41,934 bases of DNA from a bacterium (GTDB lineage Bacteria > Pseudomonadota > Alphaproteobacteria > Rickettsiales > RI-342). The notes under the pieces are model-generated. The model ran no database searches. It saw only the letters and a program-made list of their open reading frames with translations, and had not been told where the DNA came from. Positions 1 to 11,095 of this stretch are shown in pieces. Numbering within the stretch: the first letter of the stretch is position 1; the number at the start of each line of letters is the position of its first letter. The position numbers and the translations under genes were made by a program. The stretch is taken from positions 1-41,934 of the forward strand of contig WGMV01000017.1 of assembly GCA_016124905.1 (NCBI GenBank), in the 5' to 3' direction.

Positions 1-3000
1 ATAACCGTCTGGCAGGCGAGCGGTATATAAACGCCGCCAACCGTGGTGAGGGCGATGAGCTGCTGGAAGGCGTTGCACCGCATTTCCGCACGCATATTGT
101 GATGACGGCACACCCGACGCAGAACCTTAGCAACCGCATGATGTGGCTGATTTTCGATATCCAGGACCTGATGCAGGAATATGCGGCAACCGGGCAGGTG
201 AGCCAGCGCGTGGTTGGGCGCTACAGCGAATTAAACTCTAAAATGAAATTCGACCAGGTGCTGGATGCGCTGCTGGATCAGTTCGTCATGACCGATCTGA
301 CGCATTACTATTACGATCTTCCGGTTGACGCATGGGTGGAGACGGATGTGATTGCCCTGGATGGGCATGATTATTTCCTTAAGCCGGGCAAGGACCCGCT
401 GGATCTGGCCAATTACACCTATTCTGACATCTATCGGGCAGGCGCGAGCAGTCTTGGTAATGCGGCATACGAGGCTGCGCAGAAGAACCAGCATGAATAT
501 TCCCTGAAGGATGCTCTGGATGCGCATCCCGAGGCTGTTATTATCCGCGAGCAGATTGCCCGGGAACTGCAGGAAAGGGATGATCAGAACCGCGCAGGCG
601 ATCGCGTTTATTATCGCGGCAAGGATTGGGTGATTCCCGACCTAGGCAAGCCCACGACCAAGCTGACGGTAAATGGTGAAGTGCGCCGTGCTGCGGATTT
701 CGCGCTGGAAATCATCGGCGCAGTGCCCGAGCTGATGAAGCGCTATGTGCAGGCGGAGAACCGCCTTGATCAGCGATATGCTGACGATGCGCCCCAGAAC
801 AAGCAGATGGGCGGCCAGTCCTTCGCGGAGCGTTACCGGCTGTTTAATCAACAAAACCTGTATGATTTGAGCGTGTTTGACAGGCTGCTGCAGATTGACA
901 GCTGGGCTGGTGGCGACCGCGACAACAAGGACAATGTGACGGCGGTGGAAATTGAGAAGGCTATTTACGAATATCGTGATGCCGCAACCGGGTTCTATCG
1001 CAAGTCGTTACAGGACATCATTCAGCAGGCCGGGCAATCGATGTTCCAGGCACTGAGCGGGATGGCAAACCAGGAAATCGTTTATCTTCTCACCAAAGAT
1101 GACGCGTTTCAGCCGATGGCCGGGGCCATTCGCGGCAGGCTGGCGGATATTGCCGCCGAAGCCAAGACTAAAGGATTCACCACATTGGACGAGCTGCTGG
1201 AACGTTATGCGGCGGGTGAGAAGGGGTTGCCTTCGCTGGCCAATATGGTGACGGATGCCTTCATGGCCAATCTGGCTGAGTGGAAAGAAGCGGAGCTTTC
1301 GCCCATTCTTACGGACAATAAGGCTTTTGTTGAAAAGCTGGATGCATGGCGCCAATGGCTGAACCCGTATCTTCCCGAGATCGCCACGGTTCAATTGCCG
1401 AATAATGAAGGAATATACCGCATGACCACGCTGGATGCGCTGCGCGTTCAGGCGGCGAACATGCGCGGCTATGCGGCGCACCCGCAATTGCGCCAGAACC
1501 GCGACCGGCACAATGTGACGTATGACTATATGGTGGCGGAGGGCTGGCTAACGCCAGAATCACTGACCGGTGGGATTGCAGCGCTTACGGCAAGTGACCC
1601 TGATTTTGTGCGTGATGCTGAGAAGGCGGTAGGTGAATGGATTGATGCCAACCATCAGAATGATGAGAAGGCGGACATTCTGGAGAGCTTACAGCGAATT
1701 GACGGTGTGTTGCCGAAAATGGAATATCTGTTGAGGCAGCGGGAGCTGGAACCGGAATTTGCCGAACATGTGATGGCGCGATGCCTTGAAGTGAGCGATG
1801 AATATGCAAGTAATCTGCGCAGCACGGTCGCCATGTGGCTGGATGGCGTTGGACAGGAGATTGCGCAGAATAAACATGTTCCCAAAGAAAAACGTCTGGC
1901 CTATGAAACGCTTAAATCCTGCTGGCTGGCCAATGAATATCCCGGGGCGATTGAGGATTATATCATTGCGGAATGCGAAGGGATTCATGACATCCTGAAG
2001 GTGCGCCTGTTTTTACAGGCTACGGCGCATGGGGACCGGCCCGCCGTTAAAACCCACATCGTGCCGCTGTTTGAAGGCTGGAAGGAAATCATCGATAACA
2101 AGGATATCACGGGCGATATTTTCAATGAAGACTGGCTGGCGCAGCTGCTGGACCCGGTGAATGGGCAGGAAGAAAACTCCAAGGACCGCATTCACCACGC
2201 CCCGCTGGTGTATGCCATTGATCCTGAGACCAAACAATCTCACCCGGTGACGCCGAATGATATTTTAAAGGCAATGGGTATTGACAGCGAGTTTGCCACC
2301 CGTTCGCCCGGGCATGAGAAGGGTGGGCTTGGCGTGAGCGCGGATATTCTCAACCGCCCACTCGAGAAAAAGCAGACCGTGATGTATGCGGGCAGTGACT
2401 CGATCAAGAGCAGCGGTGCTTGTATTGTGCCTTTGCTTGAGCGGGCCAAAGAGCACGCTATTCTTCAGGGCCTGCGCCACGGTGTGCTGGTGCAGCTTTA
2501 TGCCGGTGAGGGTGGAAGCGTATTCCGTAAGGATGGCGGCTTGCAGCAGCAGGCTACGTTTCAGGGCGTATCATTGATGTGGGAAGGGTTGCGCCAGGTT
2601 GTGGCTGATCGGGTAGAGGCCACGCAGGTAAACAACATCCTTCAATATTTCAGCGGCAACACCCGCGCCACCATGCAAAAAGGTACGGGAAAAACGCAGG
2701 AAGTGGTGATTGGCAACCAGTTGCTGCAACCCCGCGAAGGCGAGCCGCAGTGGAAGGAAATCAAGGAACGCTGCACGAATGGCGTGCATTATTACCGCAA
2801 AATATTCGGCGAGCGGGGTGTCGCAACCGATTTTGGCGAATATTTCCAGGAAGGCGCGGCACATAAACTTGTTTCCGCCGTTGGAAACCATAGCGCACGT
2901 AAAGACAGCCGCGACCGCGTGGAGCCCGCAGCCGGTGAAGTGGCCGCTGTTGAGGAAAAACCGAAGGAAGTGGTGCAAAAGCACCAGGATAGCCGTGCCA

Positions 3001-3875
3001 TCGGTTATAACCTTGCGTTGAACGTGGCGGGCAGCTGCGCGCCGCTTTATATCGGCGTGGGGAAGGCATTGGCCGGGACTATTTCGAACAGCATGATTTC
3101 AACCATGTTTCATGGCAACCCGGATGAGATTTCGCAGGAGGATGCCTACCACGCGATGCTGGGTGGGAATCTCAACGGTCTGATTGAGCAGACGTTCAAC
3201 CGCGATAACCTGGAAAAACTGGAAATTCTGACGCAGGCCTCGCCCAAATTCCAGGAAATGCTGCTGCGCAGTGCTTATGCGCTGGTGATGGCGAATTTCG
3301 ATGTGGCGTGGAAAGGGCTGGGCGGGCAGCTTGACCAGCAGACGAACAAGGTTTCGTTCGATGAAGGAAAGACCTGGACCCATGTGACGAAGCTGGTGGA
3401 GCATGAGCGTGGGGCGGTGCGTCAGCTGGCTTATTTCCAACTTGAACATGCCCTGTGCCTGCCGGTGGTGCGCGCGCTTCTGCATGATTTGCGCGTTGGG
3501 CATGGCGAGGCTATTTATGAATTGAATGGTATTGCCTATCCGGGCGGGCAGATGGATTTCAATGGTGCCGAGATGTTTGACCATCTGCGCCAGGTACATC
3601 GTTCAGATTTGTATGATGAGCTTGCTCCTGGTTTGAAGGTGGAACTGGGCATTCAGATGCAGAATGCCGACCGTGCACGGGAATATCTGCTGCAATTCAA
3701 GGATGGCAAAAACCTGGCGCCGGATTCACCGAATTACCGTGATGCGCATGCCGCCTTCACGGCCTGTGTGGGGATTTTCGAACGGGCACCGGTCTATTTC
3801 CATGATGCCACGTTCAATGCGCAGGCCGTTGATGAGATGCTGCGCGGCGAGCAACTGGCGCTGACCTACAATTAA
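1..3875 (+). CDS. Phosphoenolpyruvate carboxylase-like protein, divergent and oversized, 5' end outside the window
   Basis: The reading frame is open from base 3, so the gene starts upstream; about 1290 residues are visible, already far longer than the usual 880-960 of PEP carboxylase. Family membership rests on four motifs in the right order: TAHPTQ (E. coli His138 region), GGDRDNKDNVT (compare GGDRDGNP), LRQNRDRH (compare VRQES, Arg396 region) and AGSDSIKSSG (compare GYSDSNKDAG, with the lysine kept). The enzyme normally makes oxaloacetate from PEP and bicarbonate in the cytoplasm. The second active-site loop is altered: where the family has FHGRGGSVGRGGGP this protein has YAGEGGSVFRKDGG, so the usual His579 and Arg581 become Ala and Glu while Arg587 appears kept. 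The usual C-terminal MRNTG is also absent. The fold assignment is fairly sure; carboxylase activity is not. Confidence 0.75.
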   Translation, partial: NRLAGERYINAANRGEGDELLEGVAPHFRTHIVMTAHPTQNLSNRMMWLIFDIQDLMQEYAATGQVSQRVVGRYSELNSKMKFDQVLDALLDQFVMTDLTHYYYDLPVDAWVETDVIALDGHDYFLKPGKDPLDLANYTYSDIYRAGASSLGNAAYEAAQKNQHEYSLKDALDAHPEAVIIREQIARELQERDDQNRAGDRVYYRGKDWVIPDLGKPTTKLTVNGEVRRAADFALEIIGAVPELMKRYVQAENRLDQRYADDAPQNKQMGGQSFAERYRLFNQQNLYDLSVFDRLLQIDSWAGGDRDNKDNVTAVEIEKAIYEYRDAATGFYRKSLQDIIQQAGQSMFQALSGMANQEIVYLLTKDDAFQPMAGAIRGRLADIAAEAKTKGFTTLDELLERYAAGEKGLPSLANMVTDAFMANLAEWKEAELSPILTDNKAFVEKLDAWRQWLNPYLPEIATVQLPNNEGIYRMTTLDALRVQAANMRGYAAHPQLRQNRDRHNVTYDYMVAEGWLTPESLTGGIAALTASDPDFVRDAEKAVGEWIDANHQNDEKADILESLQRIDGVLPKMEYLLRQRELEPEFAEHVMARCLEVSDEYASNLRSTVAMWLDGVGQEIAQNKHVPKEKRLAYETLKSCWLANEYPGAIEDYIIAECEGIHDILKVRLFLQATAHGDRPAVKTHIVPLFEGWKEIIDNKDITGDIFNEDWLAQLLDPVNGQEENSKDRIHHAPLVYAIDPETKQSHPVTPNDILKAMGIDSEFATRSPGHEKGGLGVSADILNRPLEKKQTVMYAGSDSIKSSGACIVPLLERAKEHAILQGLRHGVLVQLYAGEGGSVFRKDGGLQQQATFQGVSLMWEGLRQVVADRVEATQVNNILQYFSGNTRATMQKGTGKTQEVVIGNQLLQPREGEPQWKEIKERCTNGVHYYRKIFGERGVATDFGEYFQEGAAHKLVSAVGNHSARKDSRDRVEPAAGEVAAVEEKPKEVVQKHQDSRAIGYNLALNVAGSCAPLYIGVGKALAGTISNSMISTMFHGNPDEISQEDAYHAMLGGNLNGLIEQTFNRDNLEKLEILTQASPKFQEMLLRSAYALVMANFDVAWKGLGGQLDQQTNKVSFDEGKTWTHVTKLVEHERGAVRQLAYFQLEHALCLPVVRALLHDLRVGHGEAIYELNGIAYPGGQMDFNGAEMFDHLRQVHRSDLYDELAPGLKVELGIQMQNADRAREYLLQFKDGKNLAPDSPNYRDAHAAFTACVGIFERAPVYFHDATFNAQAVDEMLRGEQLALTYN

Positions 3876-3884
3876 GGCGTTGCC

Positions 3885-4226
3885 TTATTGTGGTTCGGTG
3901 CCGGTTTTGGGCTCTTCCTGTTGAAGGGCCTCACGCCGCTTTTTCTTTTTTTCCTTTTCCTCTTTTTCTTTCTTTTTATCGGCTTCGCTTTGGTAGGTTT
4001 CGGGATTGTAGGTGTCTTTGGGGTTGTAATCCTTGGCTTTGACGGCCTTGGGGTCGTAGGCCGGGGTGGCGGTCTGGGAAGGATCGTAGGCTTTGGTGCC
4101 GGAAGTGGCGCGGTCTACTGTGCGGGCATTGGCGGAGCCATCGTATCGCTGGGTTTTCCAGGCTTCCTGGGCAAAAGCGGGTGAGGCGGCCAGGGTAAGG
4201 ATAAGGGCTAGAAGGCGCAGGCGCAT
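3885..4226 (-). CDS. Small exported protein with Tyr-(Asp/Asn)-Pro repeats and a charged tail
   Basis: I do not recognise the family. The protein has 113 residues. It starts with a clear Sec signal peptide (MRLRLLALILTLAASPAFA, probable cut after AFA). The mature part carries four spaced copies of a Tyr-Asp/Asn-Pro motif (AYDPS, AYDPK, DYNPK, TYNPE) and then a Lys/Glu-rich stretch (about 15 charged residues in a row) before the end. I chose the ATG at 4226 over a TTG five codons upstream because GGAG lies seven bases before it. The gene stands alone, convergent with the PEP carboxylase-like gene (9 bases apart) and divergent from obgE. A periplasmic or surface location is inferred from the signal peptide; there is no lipobox cysteine. 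Confidence 0.7.
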   Translation of the reverse strand: MRLRLLALILTLAASPAFAQEAWKTQRYDGSANARTVDRATSGTKAYDPSQTATPAYDPKAVKAKDYNPKDTYNPETYQSEADKKKEKEEKEKKKKRREALQQEEPKTGTEPQ

Positions 4227-4293
4227 GGCGGGTCTCCGCAATCAGTGGGCGATTTTGCTTGAGCTAGGCTCACAGGTGTGTTGAGAGCAATAA

Positions 4294-6486
<2,193 letters not shown>

Positions 6487-6490
<4 letters not shown>

Positions 6491-6942
6491 TAAACGACGG
6501 CTACGCTGTTATAGCCCAACTCGTGCCCGATGAATTGGTAGATGGCGAAACAGGCCGTCAGGGCGAGCGCACTGAAGGTGAGCACCATACCGACGACACG
6601 ACCGGTAAAGGATGTCTTGGCTTCTTCCTTGCTTTTGTTTTCCAGCACCAGAATGCCATAGGCATGCAGGAAGCGACCGGCAAGAAGCGTCAGGCCTACA
6701 GCGTGCATGAAGAGGCGCGGGGCGCCGTTCAGCTCGATCAGCAGCATCAGGAACAGGGCGAAGGGTACGTATTCCGTGAAGTTGCCGTGCGCGCGGATGG
6801 CGCGCATGATTTCAGGATGGTCCCCATGAAGAAGCGGGATATTGTGACGGCGGCGCTTGCTGATGACGATGGCGCTCAGCACCAGAAGCATCAGCGCAAA
6901 AATGCCTGCATAAAGCGGCGTGACGAGAAGTTCGGACTCCAT
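6487..6942 (-). CDS. MAPEG-family integral membrane protein
   Basis: The 151-residue protein has four hydrophobic segments and the MAPEG signature region RAHGNFTEYVPFALFLMLL, as in bacterial YecN-like members. MAPEG proteins include glutathione-dependent microsomal enzymes; the bacterial members of this type have no settled substrate. AAGGG precedes the ATG. On the minus strand upstream there is a perfect TTGACA at 6999-6994, but no good -10 at the expected spacing. A full CtrA-type site lies 10-24 bases upstream of the start codon. The gene is convergent with proB. Confidence 0.88.
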
Positions 6943-6951
6943 GGGCGGCCC

Positions 6952-6966
6952 TTAACAGTGGTTTAA
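6952..6966. promoter_or_regulatory. CtrA-type binding site, TTAA-N7-TTAA
   Basis: The sequence is TTAA, seven bases, TTAA, followed by CC. This matches the full alphaproteobacterial CtrA consensus TTAA-N7-TTAAC. It sits between the MAPEG gene (start 6942) and the phage block (first gene 7141), so it could act on either. One such match is expected by chance about once in several tens of kilobases, so this is suggestive only. Confidence 0.4.
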
Positions 6967-7103
6967 CCGACGCAATCATCCGGGGCGGGTTTTTGTCAAG
7001 AAACGAGTTGGTATTGGCTGCCGATGGGCTGGATTTTCGCGGCGGCGTTGCGGGGATGCCACAAAATTATCAAACCCCCCTGCACCAGCGTCACGCTTTA
7101 TGT

Positions 7104-7109
7104 TATAGT
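7104..7109 (+). promoter_or_regulatory. Possible -10 element upstream of the terminase genes
   Basis: TATAGT lies in a short AT-rich patch about 31 bases before the chosen terminase small subunit start. No convincing -35 hexamer is seen 16-18 bases upstream, so an activator or another sigma factor would be needed. Confidence 0.25.
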
Positions 7110-7140
7110 TTATGTATGATGCAAAGAGATGCGACAGAGC

Positions 7141-7515
7141 ATGGCACGTAAGGCAACATCGCGTGCCGCATCAAAGAAACCAGTCACAGTCACGATTGCC
7201 CCGGATGAGCGGGTCTGGTGGGTTTCACGCCTGAAGGGTGTGGTAGAGCGTTGCATGCAGGCAGAAACGGTGATGGACCGGAAAGGCGAATGGACGGGGC
7301 TTTATCAGTTTGACGCCTCCGCCGCCTTGAAGGGGCTGGAAATGCTCGGCAAGCATTACGGGCTGCTTCAGCCGGTTGCCGGAGGGGACGGTGCCCTGCT
7401 GGTTGAAGAAGACCGGCTGGACGATGAAATTGCGCGTTTGATAAAGGAATGTGGCTATGCCGTTGCAGGAGAAAGCACGGTTACGGGCATGCCTGCGGAA
7501 AAAATGGGAGCGTAA
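7141..7515 (+). CDS. Phage terminase small subunit
   Basis: This is the DNA-recognition subunit of the packaging motor. The 124-residue protein has a basic N-terminus (MARKATSRAASKKP) and the segment YQFDASAALKGLEMLGKHYGL, typical of small terminases of this type, where each terminase monomer has a conserved K/R-LLGKHxGL-like helix. Its place directly upstream of and overlapping the large subunit by 59 bases supports the call. Two in-frame starts exist: ATG 7129 touches its only purine-rich leader, so ATG 7141 is preferred. It is shorter than many small terminases, and the usual N-terminal helix-turn-helix is not obvious. Confidence 0.75.
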   Translation: MARKATSRAASKKPVTVTIAPDERVWWVSRLKGVVERCMQAETVMDRKGEWTGLYQFDASAALKGLEMLGKHYGLLQPVAGGDGALLVEEDRLDDEIARLIKECGYAVAGESTVTGMPAEKMGA

Positions 7516-8833
7516 GCATTACCGCAAGCTGGATGCTTACCGGCCTTACGCAAAGCAGATGAGGTTTCATGAAGCCGGTGCGGATAACCGGGAACGGCTG
7601 TTCATGGCCGGTAACCAGCTCGGGAAGACCTGGGCGGGCGGTTTTGAAACAGCCATGCATGCCACGGGGCTCTATCCGGACTGGTGGCAGGGCAGGCGAT
7701 TTGACCGGCCGACAACAGGCTGGGTGGCCGGGGTGACGATGGAAGCACTGCAGGGGAGCGCCATGCGTATTCTACTGGGGCGCGACGGCGATGTGGGCAG
7801 CGGGGCGGTGCCCAGGGATTCTCTGGTGGGTGATTTAGGCGGCTCTATGCTGCGGATTGCGCATGCATCGGGCGGCCAGTCGCTGATCGGGTTTAAAAGC
7901 TATAATCAGGGCCGTGAGAAATGGCAGGGCGAAACGCTGGATTGGGTATGGTTCGATGAAGAGCCGCCCCTGACCATTTATATGGAAGGATTGACGCGCA
8001 CCAACGCAGCGTTGGCACGGGGAGCCGGGCTGGTGTGGATGAGCTTTACACCGCTGCTTGGCATGAGTGACGTGGTGCGGCGCTTTCTGATGACGCAACC
8101 GGAAGGTACGCATGTGACCAGCATGACGATTGAGGATGCGGGGCATTATTCGCCGGAAGAGCGGGAGGCTATATTGGCCAGTTATCCAGCGCATGAGCGG
8201 CAGGTGAGGGCTTATGGCGTGCCGGGGCTTGGGAGTGGTCGGGTTTTTCCTGTAGAGGAACGGGATGTGGGAGTGGAAAGTTTTGCCATACCGGCGCACT
8301 GGGCGCGTATCGGCGGGCTGGATTTTGGCTGGGATCACCCCACCGCGGCCGTGCAACTGGCGTGGGACCGGGATGTGGACTGCATCTATGTGACCCATGC
8401 CTACCGCTTGCGGGAGGCAACACCCGTGATGCATGCGGCAACCTTGAAAGCCTGGGGAACCAGCCTGCCATGGGCATGGCCGCATGACGGGCTGCAACAC
8501 AGCAAGGACAGCGGCGAGCCGCTTGCCGCGCAATACCGGCGAAACGGTTTAAACATGCTGCCAGAGCGCGCAACATTCGAGGATGGTGGTGACGGTGTGG
8601 AAGCGGGGGTGCTTGAGATGCTGGAGCGGATGCAGACCGGCAGGCTCAAAGTGTTCTCGCATCTGGCGGACTGGTGGGAGGAGTTCAGGCTCTATCACCG
8701 CAAGGATGGGCGAATCGTGAAAGAGCGCGACGACCTTATCTGCGCCACGCGATATGCCATGATGATGCTGCGTTTTGCCGTTACCGGGCGGGCGGATGCG
8801 TTGTTGAAAACGGACACCAGCTGGGTTGTCTGA
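7457..8833 (+). CDS. Phage terminase large subunit
   Basis: This is the ATPase-nuclease that cuts and pumps DNA into the prohead. The 458-residue protein has Walker A FMAGNQLGKT near residue 48 and Walker B WVWFDEEPP near 170. The C-terminal RNase H-like nuclease starts at about 290 (GGLDFGWDHPTAAV, first acidic residue) and ends with a conserved acidic segment (KERDDLICATRYAMMML). ATG 7457 is chosen because AAGGA lies eight bases upstream; a GTG two codons earlier is the alternative. The gene is translationally coupled to the small subunit. Confidence 0.93.
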   Translation: MPLQEKARLRACLRKKWERKHYRKLDAYRPYAKQMRFHEAGADNRERLFMAGNQLGKTWAGGFETAMHATGLYPDWWQGRRFDRPTTGWVAGVTMEALQGSAMRILLGRDGDVGSGAVPRDSLVGDLGGSMLRIAHASGGQSLIGFKSYNQGREKWQGETLDWVWFDEEPPLTIYMEGLTRTNAALARGAGLVWMSFTPLLGMSDVVRRFLMTQPEGTHVTSMTIEDAGHYSPEEREAILASYPAHERQVRAYGVPGLGSGRVFPVEERDVGVESFAIPAHWARIGGLDFGWDHPTAAVQLAWDRDVDCIYVTHAYRLREATPVMHAATLKAWGTSLPWAWPHDGLQHSKDSGEPLAAQYRRNGLNMLPERATFEDGGDGVEAGVLEMLERMQTGRLKVFSHLADWWEEFRLYHRKDGRIVKERDDLICATRYAMMMLRFAVTGRADALLKTDTSWVV

Positions 8834-8856
8834 CCATTGATTATCAGGAGAGATGC

Positions 8857-10830
8857 ATGAATGACGACGAACTCGTCCATATCGTAACGCGCCATCTGGA
8901 TGCGGCGAAACAGTTTGCCGGGCAGTTGCAGGGTGAGCGTGAGCAGGTGCTGGATTATTTCCTGGGCAAGCCGCTCGGCAACGAAGTGGAGGGCAGAAGC
9001 AAGGTGGTGTCCACCGATGTGGCGGAAACCATCGACTGGTTGATGCCCAGCCTGATGCGCCAGTTCACCGGTGAGAAATCCATCGTGCAGTTTCACCCGG
9101 TTGGAGATGAGGATGTGGATAGCGCCCGGCAGGTGGGGGCTTATTGCCGCCATGTGTACCAGGTGCAGAATGACGGCTTTTTAAATACGCATAGCTGGAT
9201 TCAGGATGCGCTGCTGCACAAGAACGGTTACCTCAAGGTGTGGTGGGACGAGTCGGTGGAAGAGGAGCGCGAGGAATATAGCGGGCGTGAGGAAGACGAG
9301 GCGCTTCTGATTCTGTCGGACCCGGATATCCGCGTGCTGCGCCATGAATGCGTAGAGCAGGAGGATGGCCGCCTGTTGCATGACCTGGCGGTGATTCGCC
9401 GACATGATGCGAGCCAGATTCGGGTGCAGTCCCTGCCGCCGGAACATGTGCTGGTGCCGGCTGATTATCACGGTATCGGCCTGAATGAATGCCCGTTTGT
9501 GTGCCACCGGGAATACCGGACGGTGAGCGACCTGTTGATTGACGGGTATGACCGCGAAGCGGTGGAAGCCGCCGCCGAGGCGGATGGTGCGCAGGACGGC
9601 GTGACACGCGCGCGCAATCTGGAAGGGCAGACATCGCGAAGCGAGGATAAGGGCGACCCGTCCATGCGGCGCGTGTGGGTGTATGAATGTTACATCAAGG
9701 TGGATGTGAATGGCGACGGCATTGCCGAGCTTCGCCGCGTGCTGCTGGCGGGCGACAAGGCGCGTGCGCTGCTGGCCAATGATGTGGTGGATGCGGTGCC
9801 GATCATCTCGCTTACCGCGCTGCCGATGGCGCACCGGCATTATGGGCGCAGCATTGCTGAACTGGTGATGGAGCTGCAAAAGATCAAGACGGCGCTTTGG
9901 CGGCAGATGCTGGATTCGTTGTATCTTTCCAACAACCCGCGCGTGGTGGCGGATAAGCACCGGGTGAATTTGGATGACCTGATGACGGGGCGCATCGGCG
10001 GTATTGTGCGCGGCGACCCATCGGCGGTGACGATGCTCAATGTGCCCTTTGTCGGGCAGCAGGCATTGCCGGTGCTGGATTACCTTGACAGTGTGCGTGA
10101 GGAGCGAAGCGGCGTTTCCAAAACCATGCAGGGGCTGGACCCCGCCGCGCTGCGCGACCAGAGTATTTACGGCATGTCGGCCCTGATGGGAGCGGCGCAG
10201 CAGAAGATTGAGCTGATTGCCCGCGTGTTTGCCGAAACAGGCTTCAAGGAATTATTCCAGCGTATTTTTTCGCTGATTTCCAAATATGAAAGCTCGCAGC
10301 ACATGGTGGAGCTGAACGGCAGACGTGTGTTGATCGACCCGCGCGCATGGCGGAAAAAACGTGACCTGACCATCAGCATCGGACTTGGGAATGTGGCGCT
10401 GGATGAGCGGCGTCAGGCGCTGGAAGCGATTGCCGCCTGGCAGGAGAAGATTGTGCAGATCCAGGGCGGTGCAATGGGTGAAAATGCCATTCTGGTGGAT
10501 ATCGGGTCCATTCATAATACGCTTTCCGACCTGGTGGAATGTTATGGGCTGAAGCAGGCGGGGCGTTATTTCCGTGAGCCGCTGGCGCGATTGCAGGAAA
10601 TCGCACTTCAACAGCAGCTATATGCGGCACCTCCTCCTGCACCGGATGCAGCATTGCAGCTTGCGCAGGCCGATCTGGCCAGAAGGGCTCAGGAAGACCA
10701 GCGGCAGTTTGAACTGGATGTGCTGAAGCATCGCGATGAGATGCTGCTGGAGCGCGAGAAACTGCAGCTGCAGGCGGCGAAGCTTCAGGCCGCGCAACTT
10801 ATGAAAGAGGATGAGAGCGCGCATGGATGA
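8857..10830 (+). CDS. Phage portal protein (P22/podovirus type)
   Basis: The portal is the dodecameric ring through which DNA enters and leaves the capsid. The protein has 657 residues, close to podovirus portals, which are larger than the lambda type. Segments such as LWRQMLDSLYLSNNPRVV, near residue 345, and the preceding AHRHYGRSIAELVMELQKIK are typical of this family. The C-terminus is a long coiled coil rich in Gln, Glu and Lys, comparable with the portal barrel. The open frame extends 61 codons into terL, but GGAG six bases before ATG 8857 marks the real start. It overlaps the next gene by 8 bases. Confidence 0.9.
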   Translation: MNDDELVHIVTRHLDAAKQFAGQLQGEREQVLDYFLGKPLGNEVEGRSKVVSTDVAETIDWLMPSLMRQFTGEKSIVQFHPVGDEDVDSARQVGAYCRHVYQVQNDGFLNTHSWIQDALLHKNGYLKVWWDESVEEEREEYSGREEDEALLILSDPDIRVLRHECVEQEDGRLLHDLAVIRRHDASQIRVQSLPPEHVLVPADYHGIGLNECPFVCHREYRTVSDLLIDGYDREAVEAAAEADGAQDGVTRARNLEGQTSRSEDKGDPSMRRVWVYECYIKVDVNGDGIAELRRVLLAGDKARALLANDVVDAVPIISLTALPMAHRHYGRSIAELVMELQKIKTALWRQMLDSLYLSNNPRVVADKHRVNLDDLMTGRIGGIVRGDPSAVTMLNVPFVGQQALPVLDYLDSVREERSGVSKTMQGLDPAALRDQSIYGMSALMGAAQQKIELIARVFAETGFKELFQRIFSLISKYESSQHMVELNGRRVLIDPRAWRKKRDLTISIGLGNVALDERRQALEAIAAWQEKIVQIQGGAMGENAILVDIGSIHNTLSDLVECYGLKQAGRYFREPLARLQEIALQQQLYAAPPPAPDAALQLAQADLARRAQEDQRQFELDVLKHRDEMLLEREKLQLQAAKLQAAQLMKEDESAHG

Positions 10831-11095
10831 GCATCGGCTGCGCAGGGAGATTGCCAAGGGATATGAAGCGCAGTCTCTGCTTGAGCACCCACTGCTGGTG
10901 GATTGCTTCACCGGCTTGAAGAGGCGCTATCAGGATGTGTGGCTTGGCGCGCAGGAGGCTGAACAGCGGGAACAATGCTGGCATGACATGCAGGCGTTGC
11001 TGCGGCTGGAAGCGCAGCTTCAGGAATGGGTGATTTCAGCAGAGATGGCCGCACAACAACAGCAGGAAAGGGAAGCACGGAATGAGCGTGGATGA
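10823..11095 (+). CDS. Small phage protein between portal and scaffold, unknown function
   Basis: I do not recognise the family. The 90-residue protein is predicted to be all helical, with Leu and Gln-rich stretches (RLEAQLQEWVISAEMAAQQQ). It overlaps the portal gene by 8 bases and the scaffold gene by 14, which implies tight translational coupling in the head operon. ATG 10823 gives MDEHRLRREI; a second in-frame ATG at 10811 adds four residues. From position a role in head assembly is likely, but this is inference only. Confidence 0.65.
   Translation: MDEHRLRREIAKGYEAQSLLEHPLLVDCFTGLKRRYQDVWLGAQEAEQREQCWHDMQALLRLEAQLQEWVISAEMAAQQQQEREARNERG

Noticed and set aside
3888-4184. Phe/Gly/Leu-rich open frame opposite the small exported protein
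   Set aside because: It is the complement of a Lys/Glu-rich coding stretch; the strand with a signal peptide and ribosome binding site is the real one.
6943-7128. Attachment site repeat shared with the right end of the phage block
   Set aside because: Comparison by eye with 22177-22220 shows no shared run of useful length; a computed search could still find an imperfect one.
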